NCBI RefSeq assembly: GCF_050947875.1
Contig: NC_134574.1
Coordinates: forward strand, 106,793,469 to 106,857,468
Reading direction: 5' to 3'
Length of the DNA: 64,000 nucleotides
DNA from: Dermacentor variabilis
Lineage: Eukaryota > Arthropoda > Arachnida > Ixodida > Ixodidae
Part shown: piece after piece, positions 11,550-24,100 of the stretch
How the letters are laid out: every line of letters starts with the position of its first letter
How positions within the stretch are numbered: the first letter of the stretch is position 1
Made by a program: the position numbers and the translations under genes
Notes under the pieces: generated by a model
Seen by the model: the letters and a program-made list of their open reading frames with translations, nothing else
Databases searched by the model: none
What the model was told of the DNA's origin: nothing

Positions 11550-12225
11550 GCACCATATACATATCACCGCATGACGCAGAAAAATGGTTGGTTGGATGGT
11601 TCGTTAGCGTGTCTACTACAGGCGTTGTTAACCTGGCAGATTGGGCTGGCAACTGTTGTGCCTGCCCGTCTCTTTCGCTGTTAGGGAATCTGCTACCACA
11701 TGTCTATCAGTTCGTTATCGCGTAGATGTTGAAGTAGAAGGCGGGAGACCTCCTTACGAAGTATCCTCGGTCCTTCGGGGCACACTTATTTATCGAAATA
11801 TTCATTTTGATAATATAAAAACGCGCATATGCCAGAAAACAGATCTATTACACATGGGTGAAACACAAATGCATTGAAATGGCAATGATGTATAAAAAGC
11901 ACAAAGAATAACATAGATACTTCCAGCTCGAACTTGAAGAAGCTTACCGTACGCCGTGTCGTGAAAGCCATGTCGGCTTAATCGACTCAGTAGCATATAT
12001 TAATTGTGGGAGGGTGTGGGAGCGTGCTTACTCATTGTGGTAAAGGTGCAAGTAGAGTGAAGAAAGTCGAAATGTTTAAAAATAAAGGGAAAAGAATAAA
12101 GACAGGAGGGGGGAGGGAAGGTCGCTGGTGTTTATTGGTGACGATGACAAATCCCCTTATCGAAACATTGGTTCCAGCAAGATTCCTTGTTCTACCACTG
12201 GTAAGTACCTATACCTTCACTGAAT
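11550..12225. other. No recognisable gene
   Basis: Only short frames without domains. Nothing further seen. Confidence 0.5.
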
Positions 12226-12247
12226 ATTTATTTATTTATTTATTTAC

Positions 12248-12282
<35 letters not shown>

Positions 12283-12284
12283 TA
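12226..12284. repeat. (TTTA)n microsatellite
   Basis: A TTTA tetranucleotide array of about 59 bases with one CTTA variant. It may be the A-rich tail of a minus-strand retroelement, but no coding remnant supports that. Confidence 0.9.
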
Positions 12285-12492
12285 CATACCGCAACCGCAA
12301 GAGAGTTATTTCTGGAGTGGGGTACAAAATTTAGGGTGGCACACCCACAGTAAAAGAGGGTACACAAGTCAAAGGTAGAATACAAATCTGTGTGTGTGTG
12401 TGTTCCCCGATTGATGCGTTTCCACTCCATTGTTTTTTCATTGAACGTGTTAGTGGAATGCGCGTGCTTCTTTATCGTCGTCCCCCCACCCA

Positions 12493-12588
12493 CCGTTACC
12501 CCCACCGTTACCCCCACCGTTACCCCCACCGTTACCCCCACCGTTACCCCCACCGTTACCCCCACCGTTACCCCCACCGTTACCCCCA
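12493..12588. repeat. 12-bp minisatellite, 8 perfect copies
   Basis: The unit CCGTTACCCCCA is repeated eight times without change. Because 12 is a multiple of three and the unit lacks stops in several frames, it creates long apparent open frames on both strands (Val-Thr-Pro-Thr, Arg-Tyr-Pro-His and Gly-Val-Thr-Val repeats). These are artefacts of the repeat. Confidence 0.95.
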
Positions 12589-14868
<2,280 letters not shown>

Positions 14869-15069
14869 GCGCGCGCCAGCACTCATACCTTGGGGTTGTT
14901 CTTGGGCACGGTAACTTATTTATTTATTTATCTATTTATTTAGTTATTCATTTATTTATTATGCCTTACGCTTTTCTGCTCATACTAAACGCGTTGCAAT
15001 GCGGGGTATGCGCTCACTTGGCTCTGTTTGTGGACTATCGAGGGAATTCAATTCTCCTACACCGTTCCG

Positions 15070-15310
15070 CAAGTTGTACACCGCCATCCGACTTCAACTC
15101 GAATATGCATCGGTCGTTTGCGATCCAACAGTGGCATTATAGATCCTGTCTAGAAAGAGCTTTTAGGCATATATCATCACCTCTTTGCTAATACGGACAC
15201 TGGGCCTTGTTCCCGCACTGCAGGATTAATTGTCATTGCCCTTACTTCGCTGCCAACGTAATCGCGCTGACCGTCTGTTTCTTTTCAAACTCCTTCCCAG
15301 TATCCTCATC
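15070..15310 (+). pseudogene. CR1/L2-like LINE fragment (post-RT)
   Basis: The plus strand reads IRLQLEYASVVCDP, the conserved R-P-x-L-E-Y-A-S-x-V-W-D-P motif that follows RT in CR1/L2/Jockey-type LINEs. After about 150 bases in a shifted frame comes a R-x-x-R-A-D-R-L-x-L-F-K-type block (about 15245-15300), also usual in this position. The fragment then runs into a GT microsatellite. Stops and frame changes make it non-functional. Confidence 0.6.
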
Positions 15311-15441
15311 TGTGTGCGTGCGTGCGTGCGCGCGCGCGTGTGTGTGTGCGTGTGCGTGTGCGTGTGCGTGTGCGTGTGTGTCTGTGTGTCTGTGTGTCTG
15401 TGCGTGCGTGCGTGCGTGCGTGTGTGTGTGTGCGTGTGCGT

Positions 15442-15510
<69 letters not shown>

Positions 15511-15524
15511 TTTGTGTGTGTGTG
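15311..15524. repeat. (GT)n compound microsatellite
   Basis: A 214-base GT-rich array with interspersed GC and TC variants. The long Cys/Val/Arg or His/Thr/Arg frames on both strands (to 174 codons) are produced by the dinucleotide repeat. Confidence 0.95.
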
Positions 15525-15534
15525 AGCGCGGGCG

Positions 15535-16925
15535 CACAATAAAAAGGAGCTTCAAAGCCATGGGGACCATTTCTCATGTGCCGCCCCAAATCAACCGATT
15601 GAGGTGGGGATGCCTTCGGGTTGAAGAAGAACACCATTTTCCAAGCGTTGCGGTCCCATACTGGCGGGGCACCAGGCCGAGAGCGTGCTTGAACCTCTCT
15701 CACCGGTAGGTACCTGGCGGCAGCACGTGCTTGCCTCCCACAGCCGCGGCGGATGCACTTCAACAAGGCTGACTGTGGTTGGACATGAGGCGCCTAGAGA
15801 CAACTCGGAAAATCTGTTTTCGGCCCCCTTTCCATATGTGGACCCTGACGACAGCTGAGTACCGGACCAGGGAACATCTCCACCCATCAAATGCGGGTGG
15901 AGATGCTACGCAAAATTAGAACACTTGCTGCTCTGGGTTGTAAACTATGCATGCTAGCTTGTGCTATCTACGTTGCCGCACGTCTGCCAAATAAGATGCA
16001 CAGTGCTAAAAATGGATTTCGCTGCGCAGGTCCTTTCATTATAAAGGCAGCAACTGCCGCAGTCGGAAGCGTGAAGGCCAATTTAATTGACTGAAAGGAA
16101 ACAGAAGCGATGCAAATTTGTCGAACAGGTTTAGGAGGTGTTTGCCCAAAGAGCAATGAAATACCTTATTATTTTCAGGATGGCTCATTTTACAAAATAA
16201 TCCAGCGATTACAAACTAGACACTGCGGCGGCTTGTAGAATTCTCATTGTAAAGTTCAGTAATGATGGACCAAACACCGAAAACTAGGTGGAAACTAGGA
16301 CAGCAACGAGAAATCAGTTTGTGGAAAGAAACGTACCAGACCTTACATGTCATACGCCGAGGTGCGACATATGTAGAAAGAATCCTCTTTCGGGCAGGCT
16401 ATAGAATTATCATTTTGTCAGTCATGGTGGGAGATGCGTTAAGGATGGAACAAAAATGATAGACCTTCAGCAACACCCCCTGTACAGAACTATGATTACC
16501 TCGAAATCTTTCATTCTACGAACTTATAAATCTTCCCTTACTCCAGTAACCTCAGATGTGCTTCAATAGGCTGTCGGCAGCCACCGTTTATTATAAAACA
16601 GCCATCTTCCTAGCCAGCTACTTACGTCAAATTGCTCGCCGATATCATTGCAGCACACCTAGTAATTTCTTATTCGTATGATTCAGCTGTGCTACAAAGT
16701 TACATTCACAATATTTTTTTTCTTGCAGTGTAAACAGCGGGAAACCGAGTGCTGAGACATCCAAAACACGAGAACTGCCTGTCAACTGTTAACGGCGTCG
16801 TTCCCTTTAGCATCATTTCCCGCTGCTTCAATGACTGGACACTGAAACTTGATGTTAACAAGTACAAAATAAAGTGCGAGTCGCCTTCCCTGTGACGTCG
16901 CTGAGGCTGCCAACCTGTGGCTTAA
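15535..16925. other. No recognisable gene
   Basis: No frame here has a domain I recognise. No structural RNA or repeat stands out. Confidence 0.45.
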
Positions 16926-16929
16926 TAAT

Positions 16930-17500
16930 ACATGTTAACAACACACACGCTTTACAAGTACCTGACACAGACTCTATCGCATATTATGCATCTAAATTAT
17001 GTCTTCAGGAACGCTAACCACATGCGCCACAATTTTTTTTCACGTGCCACTACCACCTTCAAGCTTAGAAGTTGAAAACCCTTGATCAGGCCCAAACTTG
17101 AGTATGTCTGCTTAATAAGTGTTGCCCAAATTGCACCTCTAGTAACAGTTCCCTTCGGAGTAACTAAAATAAACGTGAAAGTCAGTTCTTTCTCTGCATT
17201 GGAAGCACCAGAAGAGATTGTAGGAATTGGAAACACGTCAGGATTGCCATATTTTGGACATCACCTATTGCGGGTCCTGGCTATAGGTAACACAAACAGG
17301 TCTTTTGAAATCGGCCCTTAATCGCAGCGCCCGGTTTAATCTTTCTAATAGTCGTTATTCTAGTCTCCTCAATAAAAAAAAAGAGTTTTATTTACCAGAC
17401 CTCACGTTGTGTCAAAAGTTCCTTCTCTGACGGTACATGTCATTTCGGTCGGATCCTTGAAGAGGAGTCTCTCCCTCAGCTTTGTACTAATCGCCTTGTA
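16930..17500 (+). pseudogene. Degenerate CR1/L2-like LINE (post-RT)
   Basis: Reading across two frames gives a thumb-like segment from about 16945 (YKYLTQTLSHIM, then NYVFRNANHMRHNF), then LIRPKLEYVCLI near 17080, the counterpart of the R-P-x-L-E-Y-A motif. From about 17330 comes R-S-A-R-F-N-L-S-N with a following Ser/Lys-rich segment, the usual ILSNY-type block. Stops and a frameshift near 17070 show decay. It is similar in type to the fragment at 15070 and could be part of the same element family. Confidence 0.55.
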
Positions 17501-18884
17501 CTACGAAAGTTGGTGCACTCTCATGCAGCATGACTCTTTACTCAGGACGATTTGTGCCGAGAACCTCAGAAGACTGCAATGAGCTCCATGACTCCTGTCT
17601 GAAACGCCATAAAGGAATCAAGACCGCGTGAAGCCTCATGTATAAGGACAGACAAGGCCAACGACGAGGTCAGTACTCGGGCCTTGTATGTAATAGAAAA
17701 TTAAATAAAGAAAAGTGGAAATGAAAATATGTGTTTTGCCCCTTCCCTCTGTAAAGCCTTCAAGCGTTTGAGAATACGAAAATAAATAAATAGATAAATA
17801 AATATAAAGAAAAGAGAGGAGTGCTTCAATGCTATTTTTACGTGCAACCTGGGGCGCAATAGAGTCGAAACTACGACGCGAAATAAGTCAGAACTTCAAA
17901 AGCTTAATCAAAAGTTGCGTGAATATTAGGGAAAAAAAAGATAAGAACTCGTCGCAGGAGTCGAAAATCGGCTTAAGTATGAGCCCGTGCGCGGATACAC
18001 GGGGAAACGTGTAGCGCCCCCATGCGTCGATTCTTAGCTCACGCGTTATTATGCCCGATAACGCATCCGCACGCCAGACAGCTTTATTGGATTAGGACGC
18101 AATAAGAACGAGTTCAGCTGAGATATAGAACGGAACGAGGTAAGTATGAATGCGCGTTGCACATTATCGATGCACTCCCCGAAGGGGGACATGCACGAAT
18201 AGCTCCACCTCTCTCGATCAGGAACACTGTAACCGAAAGCAAGGCGCGTCTTCGAAGCCGGGGCAAAGCGGGCGAATCTTGAATAAGTAAGCAGACCGAG
18301 ACAGCATCGCAGTCTGGCATTTCCCTCGGGCTGCTCAGCGCGGTGCGGAGAAGGATAAAATAAAGCAGACGAACTTGGCTATACGGTCGTCTGCTGCCTC
18401 CCATACAGCACTCTCGGCTCCAGTCGGTGGAATAAATTTCAGTGCCGTGTGGCTCGAATATTTGCTTCTTTTGTATGCGCATAGCTGAATCGGCGGTATA
18501 TCCGTTCGCGCCTGCATTTTTTACATCCCCGTGGCTGCGAAAGAGGACAGGAAAGCTCAACGTGCTTCCCCTTTTTTTTTTCTTTATCATTTCAGCCATC
18601 CTTAACGCAGCGGTGGAGGAGGCGTTATCGAGAGCGCGGAAATATGCAGCGGCAGCTTTCCCGCCGTTCCACACTGTGACACGGGCATCCGCAAATGAAA
18701 ATATGCAAATAATGAGCGTAAACGCACGATACGATGCAGCTGAGACACTGGTTGTATATGAAACACTGGTCGTATACGCCGGTTATCTCTTGGCTTCGCA
18801 AATAACCGTGCAGATGCAGACGAAAAAGAAGGGAATAAAAAATATGTAAAATGAACCATCGCGTCTGTATTCGGTACACACTCA
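17501..18884. other. No recognisable gene
   Basis: Contains the longest unexplained minus-strand frame of this part (18114-18674, 186 codons). Its sequence has no recognisable domain and overlaps a plus-strand frame of 135 codons, so I treat both as chance. Confidence 0.4.
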
Positions 18885-18926
18885 CAAACACACACACACA
18901 CACAGACACACACACACACAAACACA

Positions 18927-18987
<61 letters not shown>
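18885..18987. repeat. (CA)n-(TA)n compound microsatellite
   Basis: About 45 bases of CA repeats with AA/GA variants pass into about 57 bases of TA repeats. Apparent Tyr-Ile and Val-Cys frames on the minus strand come from the repeat. Confidence 0.95.
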
Positions 18988-18989
<2 letters not shown>

Positions 18990-19958
18990 TTTGAATTGAA
19001 TATGGCGCATCCGTCTTCAACCATTCACTGAATCTGCATGTGCGATTGCAGACTTTAGCCTTTTCCTATGCGGTTGTTAATAGACAACGCCGTACTTGCG
19101 ACACCGACTACTTGCGCTTATTTCGACACGCCGCAATTCAATCTGAGAGCGCGTGAGAAGAAAGCGCCGTGTTACTGCCGAAATATTGATGCGACCTTAA
19201 CGTTGCAGCTTTTCCAAGAGCACCGTAGCCACACCGAGCAAACAGCCATTTCTGTGGATAATATTTGATATGCCCGAGTGAAGAAAAGAATTGGGCTGCG
19301 GGGAGCAAATCCGTGGCCGAACTCGAATAAATGTTCTGTTCGTAAGAACTGTTCCTTGCTGATCGATGATTTCGTCATCATCTGGCTCTTTATGGTTTGG
19401 ACGGCTGCCATTCAGCCTTACAAAGAGCTTCTTGGCGAAAGAAATTTTTTTTTTTATTCTTGAAATTGATGCTTACAACGAGCAAACCTGAGCTCAGAAA
19501 TAATATAGAGAAGCATGTGGCGACAATAGTCGGAAACACGGCGGGTTCACTAATATTTATTTCAAGTGCTCTCAAGTTCCGAAAGCCTTACAAACAGAAC
19601 CGGTAGGACAACAATAAACAGAAACCATCGAATGTTATCTTCAAATTGAGCTATAGCTTTTCCCTTACACTGCCGCGTTTATCATGCCTTATTTGGGACT
19701 CCTGGGTACTCAATGGCCACACCTGCAAAATTCTCCGAAGCCACTGCTGGCACGCACTCACTGTTGATTTCTGGTGATACCGGTGCATCAGCTGGCTCGT
19801 AAAGTTCGTTCACAGTTAAAGCACGATATTTAGTTGACCATGTCGTTGATTTGTTCGGTTTCTTTCTTTTTCTTTTTTCTTTATTTTTCGCAGTTACTGC
19901 GTAATTTCCACGCTCTTCAAGCGTGCACTCTTGGGAAGAGCTTAACTTCTTCCCAAAC
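18988..19958. other. No recognisable gene
   Basis: Short frames only, up to the left end of the mariner-like element. Nothing further seen. Confidence 0.5.
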
Positions 19959-20014
19959 TACGAGGGACGTTTCGAATGTAAGATTCGTCATTTATTTTCA
20001 CACAGAAAATTTAT

Positions 20015-20083
20015 TTACAAAACAAAATGAATCATGTCATCATGAACTATACACCTTGTACTATTTTTCCACATAGGGGCCAC
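20015..20083 (-). pseudogene. Mariner transposase C-terminal remnant
   Basis: Twenty-odd codons on the minus strand read WKNSTRCIVHDDMIHFV then a TAA stop at 20015. This fits the short W-x-K-C-(I/V)-x-x-x-G-x-Y-like C-terminus of mariner transposases, with several changes. It sits about 55 bases inside the left terminal repeat, the expected place. The rest of the gene lies beyond the gypsy insertion or was deleted before it. Confidence 0.5.
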
Positions 20084-20454
20084 TGTTGCGTTTCGCCTGC
20101 GACACGCGGTTTTGCCGGCGCGACTGCGGCGGGGCGGCAGACATTTTGGCCCGTTCGGCGTCGCCGCAACGCTCCCCGCCAGGCGTTTCCAGGCATGTTC
20201 CGATGCCACGTGTCTTCATGTGCGTGTGTGAGTGTATGTGCCATTGTGCCTGAACCAGGCGATGCGACAGCAGGGATCACCCTCTCATTCCAGTCATTGT
20301 GCCCGAACCAGGCGATGCGACAGCAGGGATCACCCTCTCATTCCAGTCATTGTGCCCGACCGGGAGCGCTACGACAGTGTGCGTCACCATTAGCGCATTG
20401 TACATTCACGTGCTCGTCTATTGAGGGGTTCCTTCTTGCCCTCAACCGCGAGAG

Positions 20455-20460
20455 TATAAA
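20455..20460 (+). promoter_or_regulatory. LTR TATA box, copy A
   Basis: TATAAA in the context GAGAGTATAAAAACAG, about 30 bases upstream of a likely start in the GGAGGGCTCC area. The same block is kept in copy B (28816-28821 and its 3' LTR) and in the solo LTR on the minus strand near 53223. It is the likely core promoter for the genomic transcript. Confidence 0.75.
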
Positions 20461-20571
20461 AACAGCTGCCCCCGGACGCCAAAAGGAGGGCTCCGATTTC
20501 TTCTGTTGAGTAAAGTGCTCTCCCGTCTCTCTACTTCGGTCAACCTGACCGCCAACTCTTTGCGATGTTAA

Positions 20572-20577
20572 AATAAA
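20572..20577 (+). terminator. LTR polyadenylation signal, copy A
   Basis: AATAAA within GTTAAAATAAACAAG, about 115 bases after the TATA box. It is conserved in all LTRs of this family in the window. In the 3' LTR it would direct 3'-end formation of the element transcript. Confidence 0.65.
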
Positions 20578-20751
20578 CAAGTTGTTTTGTTGTTACCAGT
20601 CGACTCATGCTTTGCCGGGACCTTCGGATGCTTCCAGTTGTACCCCAGGCCGCCAGGCCAACGCTACCCTTGGGGCTTGCGACCCAGGTACAACCACGGG
20701 CGTCAACGCCGTGTTCCCAACAACCGATGCCATCGGTGGGATCCAAACATC

Positions 20752-20772
20752 TGGTTGGCAGCGGTGAGATCG
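20752..20772 (+). other. Primer-binding site, copy A
   Basis: Two bases after the LTR the sequence reads TGGTTGGCAGCGGTGAGAT. It resembles the complement of the 3' end of a tRNA-Leu (CCGCTGCCA plus CCA), with one extra T after TGG and one internal mismatch. The same sequence follows the 5' LTR of copy B at 29114. The tRNA identity is from memory and should be checked against tick tRNA genes. Confidence 0.6.
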
Positions 20773-21103
20773 CCTCCGACTTCAAATAACTGTCTGCCAG
20801 CGGTGAGATCGCGACAACGGAGGCCAGCAGCGAAGAGATGCAGTTGACTGTATGCTGAGCAGCTCAACGACGATCCGGGAGCAGTGCAATGAGCCCTGTG
20901 TGACGACTGGTTGCCTGCAGCGGAACGACTGCGCGGAATTCCTGCCTGCGAGGTTTGGTGAGTGCGGGACTTTCTTCTTCTGAGCTTTGCCAGGCTTTTG
21001 TTAGTGTCAGAAACAGAGCTGGTAATTGTGGTTGTCGTTGCTGCCGGGTTAGTTTGCGGCAAGACAATAGTAAGCAGTAGAGAAAGCAGCATTCAGAGCA
21101 GCC

Positions 21104-24100
21104 ATGGATTTGAAGTCGTTGCGCAAACCGAAATTGTTGGAGCTTGCAAGAGAGTTGGGTCTGGATGTCTCAGACAAACTAAGAAAACCTGAACTGCTAA
21201 AGGCTATTCTTGAGTTAGAGGCTGAGGATGACGAGCTGTCGGAATGCCTTGAGACCATTGAGGAGAGGGAGACTGCAAAAAGACAGGAGCGTGAACGTAA
21301 AGAACAGAAAGAGCGAGAGCAACAAGAGAAAAAAGAAGAGCGCGACCGTCAACACGCGTTGGAAATGAAGCGTCTCGAGATAGAGATGGAACGCGCTCGT
21401 AATGGAAGTCAGGCACACGGTGCAGGAGAACGAGTATTGTTCAAAATGACTGACCTGATGCGGCCGTTTAAGCTTGGAGAGGACATTGGTTTGTTCCTGG
21501 TTAACTTTGAGCGAACGTGCGAGAAGCAGGGGTTCTCTCGGGAAACGTGGCCACAGCGCTTGCTCACTTTGTTACCCGGCGAGGCGGCCGACGTAGTCGC
21601 TCGCTTGGATAGAGAGGAGGCAGAGGATTTCGACAAAGTAAAATCGAGTCTGCTAAAAAAGTACCGGCTGTCTGCGGAGGCGTTCCGTCGGAAGTTTCGG
21701 GAAAATGAGAAAGGCAGAAGTGAGTCATATACAGAGTTTGCGTATAGGCTTATGTCAAACATGCAGGAGTGGCTCAAAGAAGAGAAAGCGTTTGGTGACC
21801 ACGATAAAGTTCTGCAGTGCTTCGGGCTAGAACAGTTTTATAGTCGGTTACCGGAGAACGTGCGGTACTGGGTCTTGGATAGGCCAGACGTTTGTACGGT
21901 GGCTAAAGCCGCTGAGCTAGCCGAGGAGTTTGTGACGCGTCGGGCTCGCGGAGCTAAGGACGGTCAAAAGGGTGAATTTGGCTCGAAGTTTGAGAGGCCG
22001 AAGTTCACACCCATGAGAGCAAAGGGGAACACGCGTAGTGCGGATGCGAGTGGAAGCAGTGCGACCGAACCTAAGGAGACGGCGGCAGCCGAAGCCGAAC
22101 GCAGAAAGCGGTTCGAGATGAGGCAAGCGCGCGTTTGTTATACGTGCCAGAAGCCGGGTCACTTTTCGGCGCAGTGTCCGGAAACAACACCAAAAGTTGT
22201 GTTTTTTTCAATAGGCAGCACTGACGAGAACATGAAGCTTCTCGAGCCTTACATGCGAGACCTCCTCGTGAACGGGAAAGAGTGCCGAGTGCTTCGCGAT
22301 TCCGCAGCTACGATGGATGTAGTTCACCCGTCTTATGTAGAACCCCATATGTTCACGGGCGAGTGCGCATGGATCAAGCAAGCCGTGGAAGCTCATAGCG
22401 TGTGTCTGCCGGTAGCAAAAGTGCTTATTGAAGGACCTTTCGGAGCGCTTGAGACGGAGGCGGCAGTGTCATCTATGCTGCCCCCCCAGTACCCATACCT
22501 ATTTTCAAACAGGTCCGATCACCTCCTGCGCGAGAAGGGGCTTTTGTTTGGTGAAGCTAGTGTTCAGGCCTTAACCAGATCGAAGGTTCGGGAGCTCGCT
22601 GCAAAGGCGGTAGTTGCGGGACCGACGTTATCAAACAACGAAAAAGGGTCAGAGGCGCAGCAAGCCGATATTCAGAGCACGCCCGAACTGAATAAACTTG
22701 AGTCTGTAACGTTAAAGGCGCCAGATACTGGAGAGGAAACGCCCGACACGGGAAAGTTAGAAGAGCTATCTACTGATTTGCTCATCGCGCCTACGTCAGA
22801 CGGACTTAATAGGTTGCTAAAAGTCAGCCGGTCGGCTTTGATAGCCGAGCAAAAAAAGGATGGCAGCCTGGAAAACGTGCGCTGCAATGTCAAAGAAGGT
22901 ATCGCCAGGAAAAATGCGCGTTTTGTGGAAAGAGGTGGAGTCCTGTACCGGAAGTATCTAGACCGCCGAGGAGTGGAGTTCGATCAGCTGATCGTGCCTC
23001 AATGCTATCGTCAGGATCTGTTGCGCTTGTCACACGGGGGTTCGTGGTCCGGACACCTAGGAGTTAAGAAAACTAAGGACCGTCTCTTGCAAGAGTACTA
23101 TTGGCCAGGGTGTTTTCGGGACGCAGACCATTTCGTGAGGACATGTGACACTTGTCAGCGGGTGGGCAAACCAGGGGACAAATCAAGGGCGCCGTTGAAA
23201 TTGGTACCTATCATAACGGAGCCTTTTAGACGGCTCGTTATTGATACAGTGGGACCTCTGCCGGTAACAGCCACGGGGTACAGACACATTTTGACTGTGA
23301 TCTGCCCAGCGACAAAGTTCCCTGAAGCAGTGCCGCTTAAAGAACTCAGCTCAGTTGAGATAGTCAATGCACTACTGTCCATATTTGCGCGAGTTGGTTT
23401 TCCTGCGGAAATCCAATCAGATCAGGGCACAGTGTTTACTAGCGCTTTGACGACAACTTTTCTCGAAAGGTGTGGGGTAAAGCTGCTACACAGCTCAGTG
23501 TACCACCCACAGTCGAATTCCGTTGAGAAGCTCCACTCCGTCATGAAGCGCGTGTTGAGAGCCTTGTGTTTTGAACATCAAACTGACTGGGAGCTGTGTC
23601 TGCCTGGGGTGATGTTTGCATTAAGAACCGCGCCGCATGCGGCTACGGGGTTTTCGCCAGCTGAGCTGGTGTACGGTCGCTCGCTTCGGTCTCCGCTTCG
23701 CATGCTTCGAGAATCATGGGAAGGCAGGGGCGACGACCCAGTCGTGGTGGAGTACGTACTTAAGCTCCTCGAACGCTTAAGAAGGGCACAGGAGTTGTCA
23801 GGTGAAGCAATGACAAAGGCCCAGCAGAGGGCCAAGGTTTATTATGATCGGACAGCCAGGGCCCGTCGTTTTGAGGTGGGCGATGAGGTCATGATATTGC
23901 GCACATCGCTAAACAACAAACTAGACGTGCAGTGGGAGGGCCCAGCGCGAATTGTTCAGAAACTGTCGGACGTTAACTACGTGGTAAGTCTGCCAGGAAA
24001 GCGGAAAGCACAGCAAGTTTACCACTGTAATCTGCTCAAACCTTATAGACAAAGGGAAGCAGTGGTGTGCATGATGGTAAACGTTCCTGAAGAGCTTCCG

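Larger units (their letters stand above)
20084..20749 (+). repeat. 5' LTR of gypsy copy A
   Basis: Starts TGTTGCGTTTCGCC and ends GGGATCCAAACA. U3 carries two 53-base tandem units (20242-20294 and 20295-20347, each beginning CATTGTGCC) plus a partial third. A TATA box (20455-20460) and a polyadenylation signal AATAAA (20572-20577) place the R region roughly between 20485 and 20600. It differs from the 3' LTR at about four positions (near 20393, 20546, 20706 and 20712). Confidence 0.95.

Noticed and set aside
15226..15766. Long His/Thr/Arg and Cys/Val frames on both strands
   Set aside because: Produced by the GT/CA microsatellite.
18114..18674. 186-codon minus-strand frame
   Set aside because: No recognisable domain, overlaps a similar-sized frame on the other strand, and no splice or promoter context.
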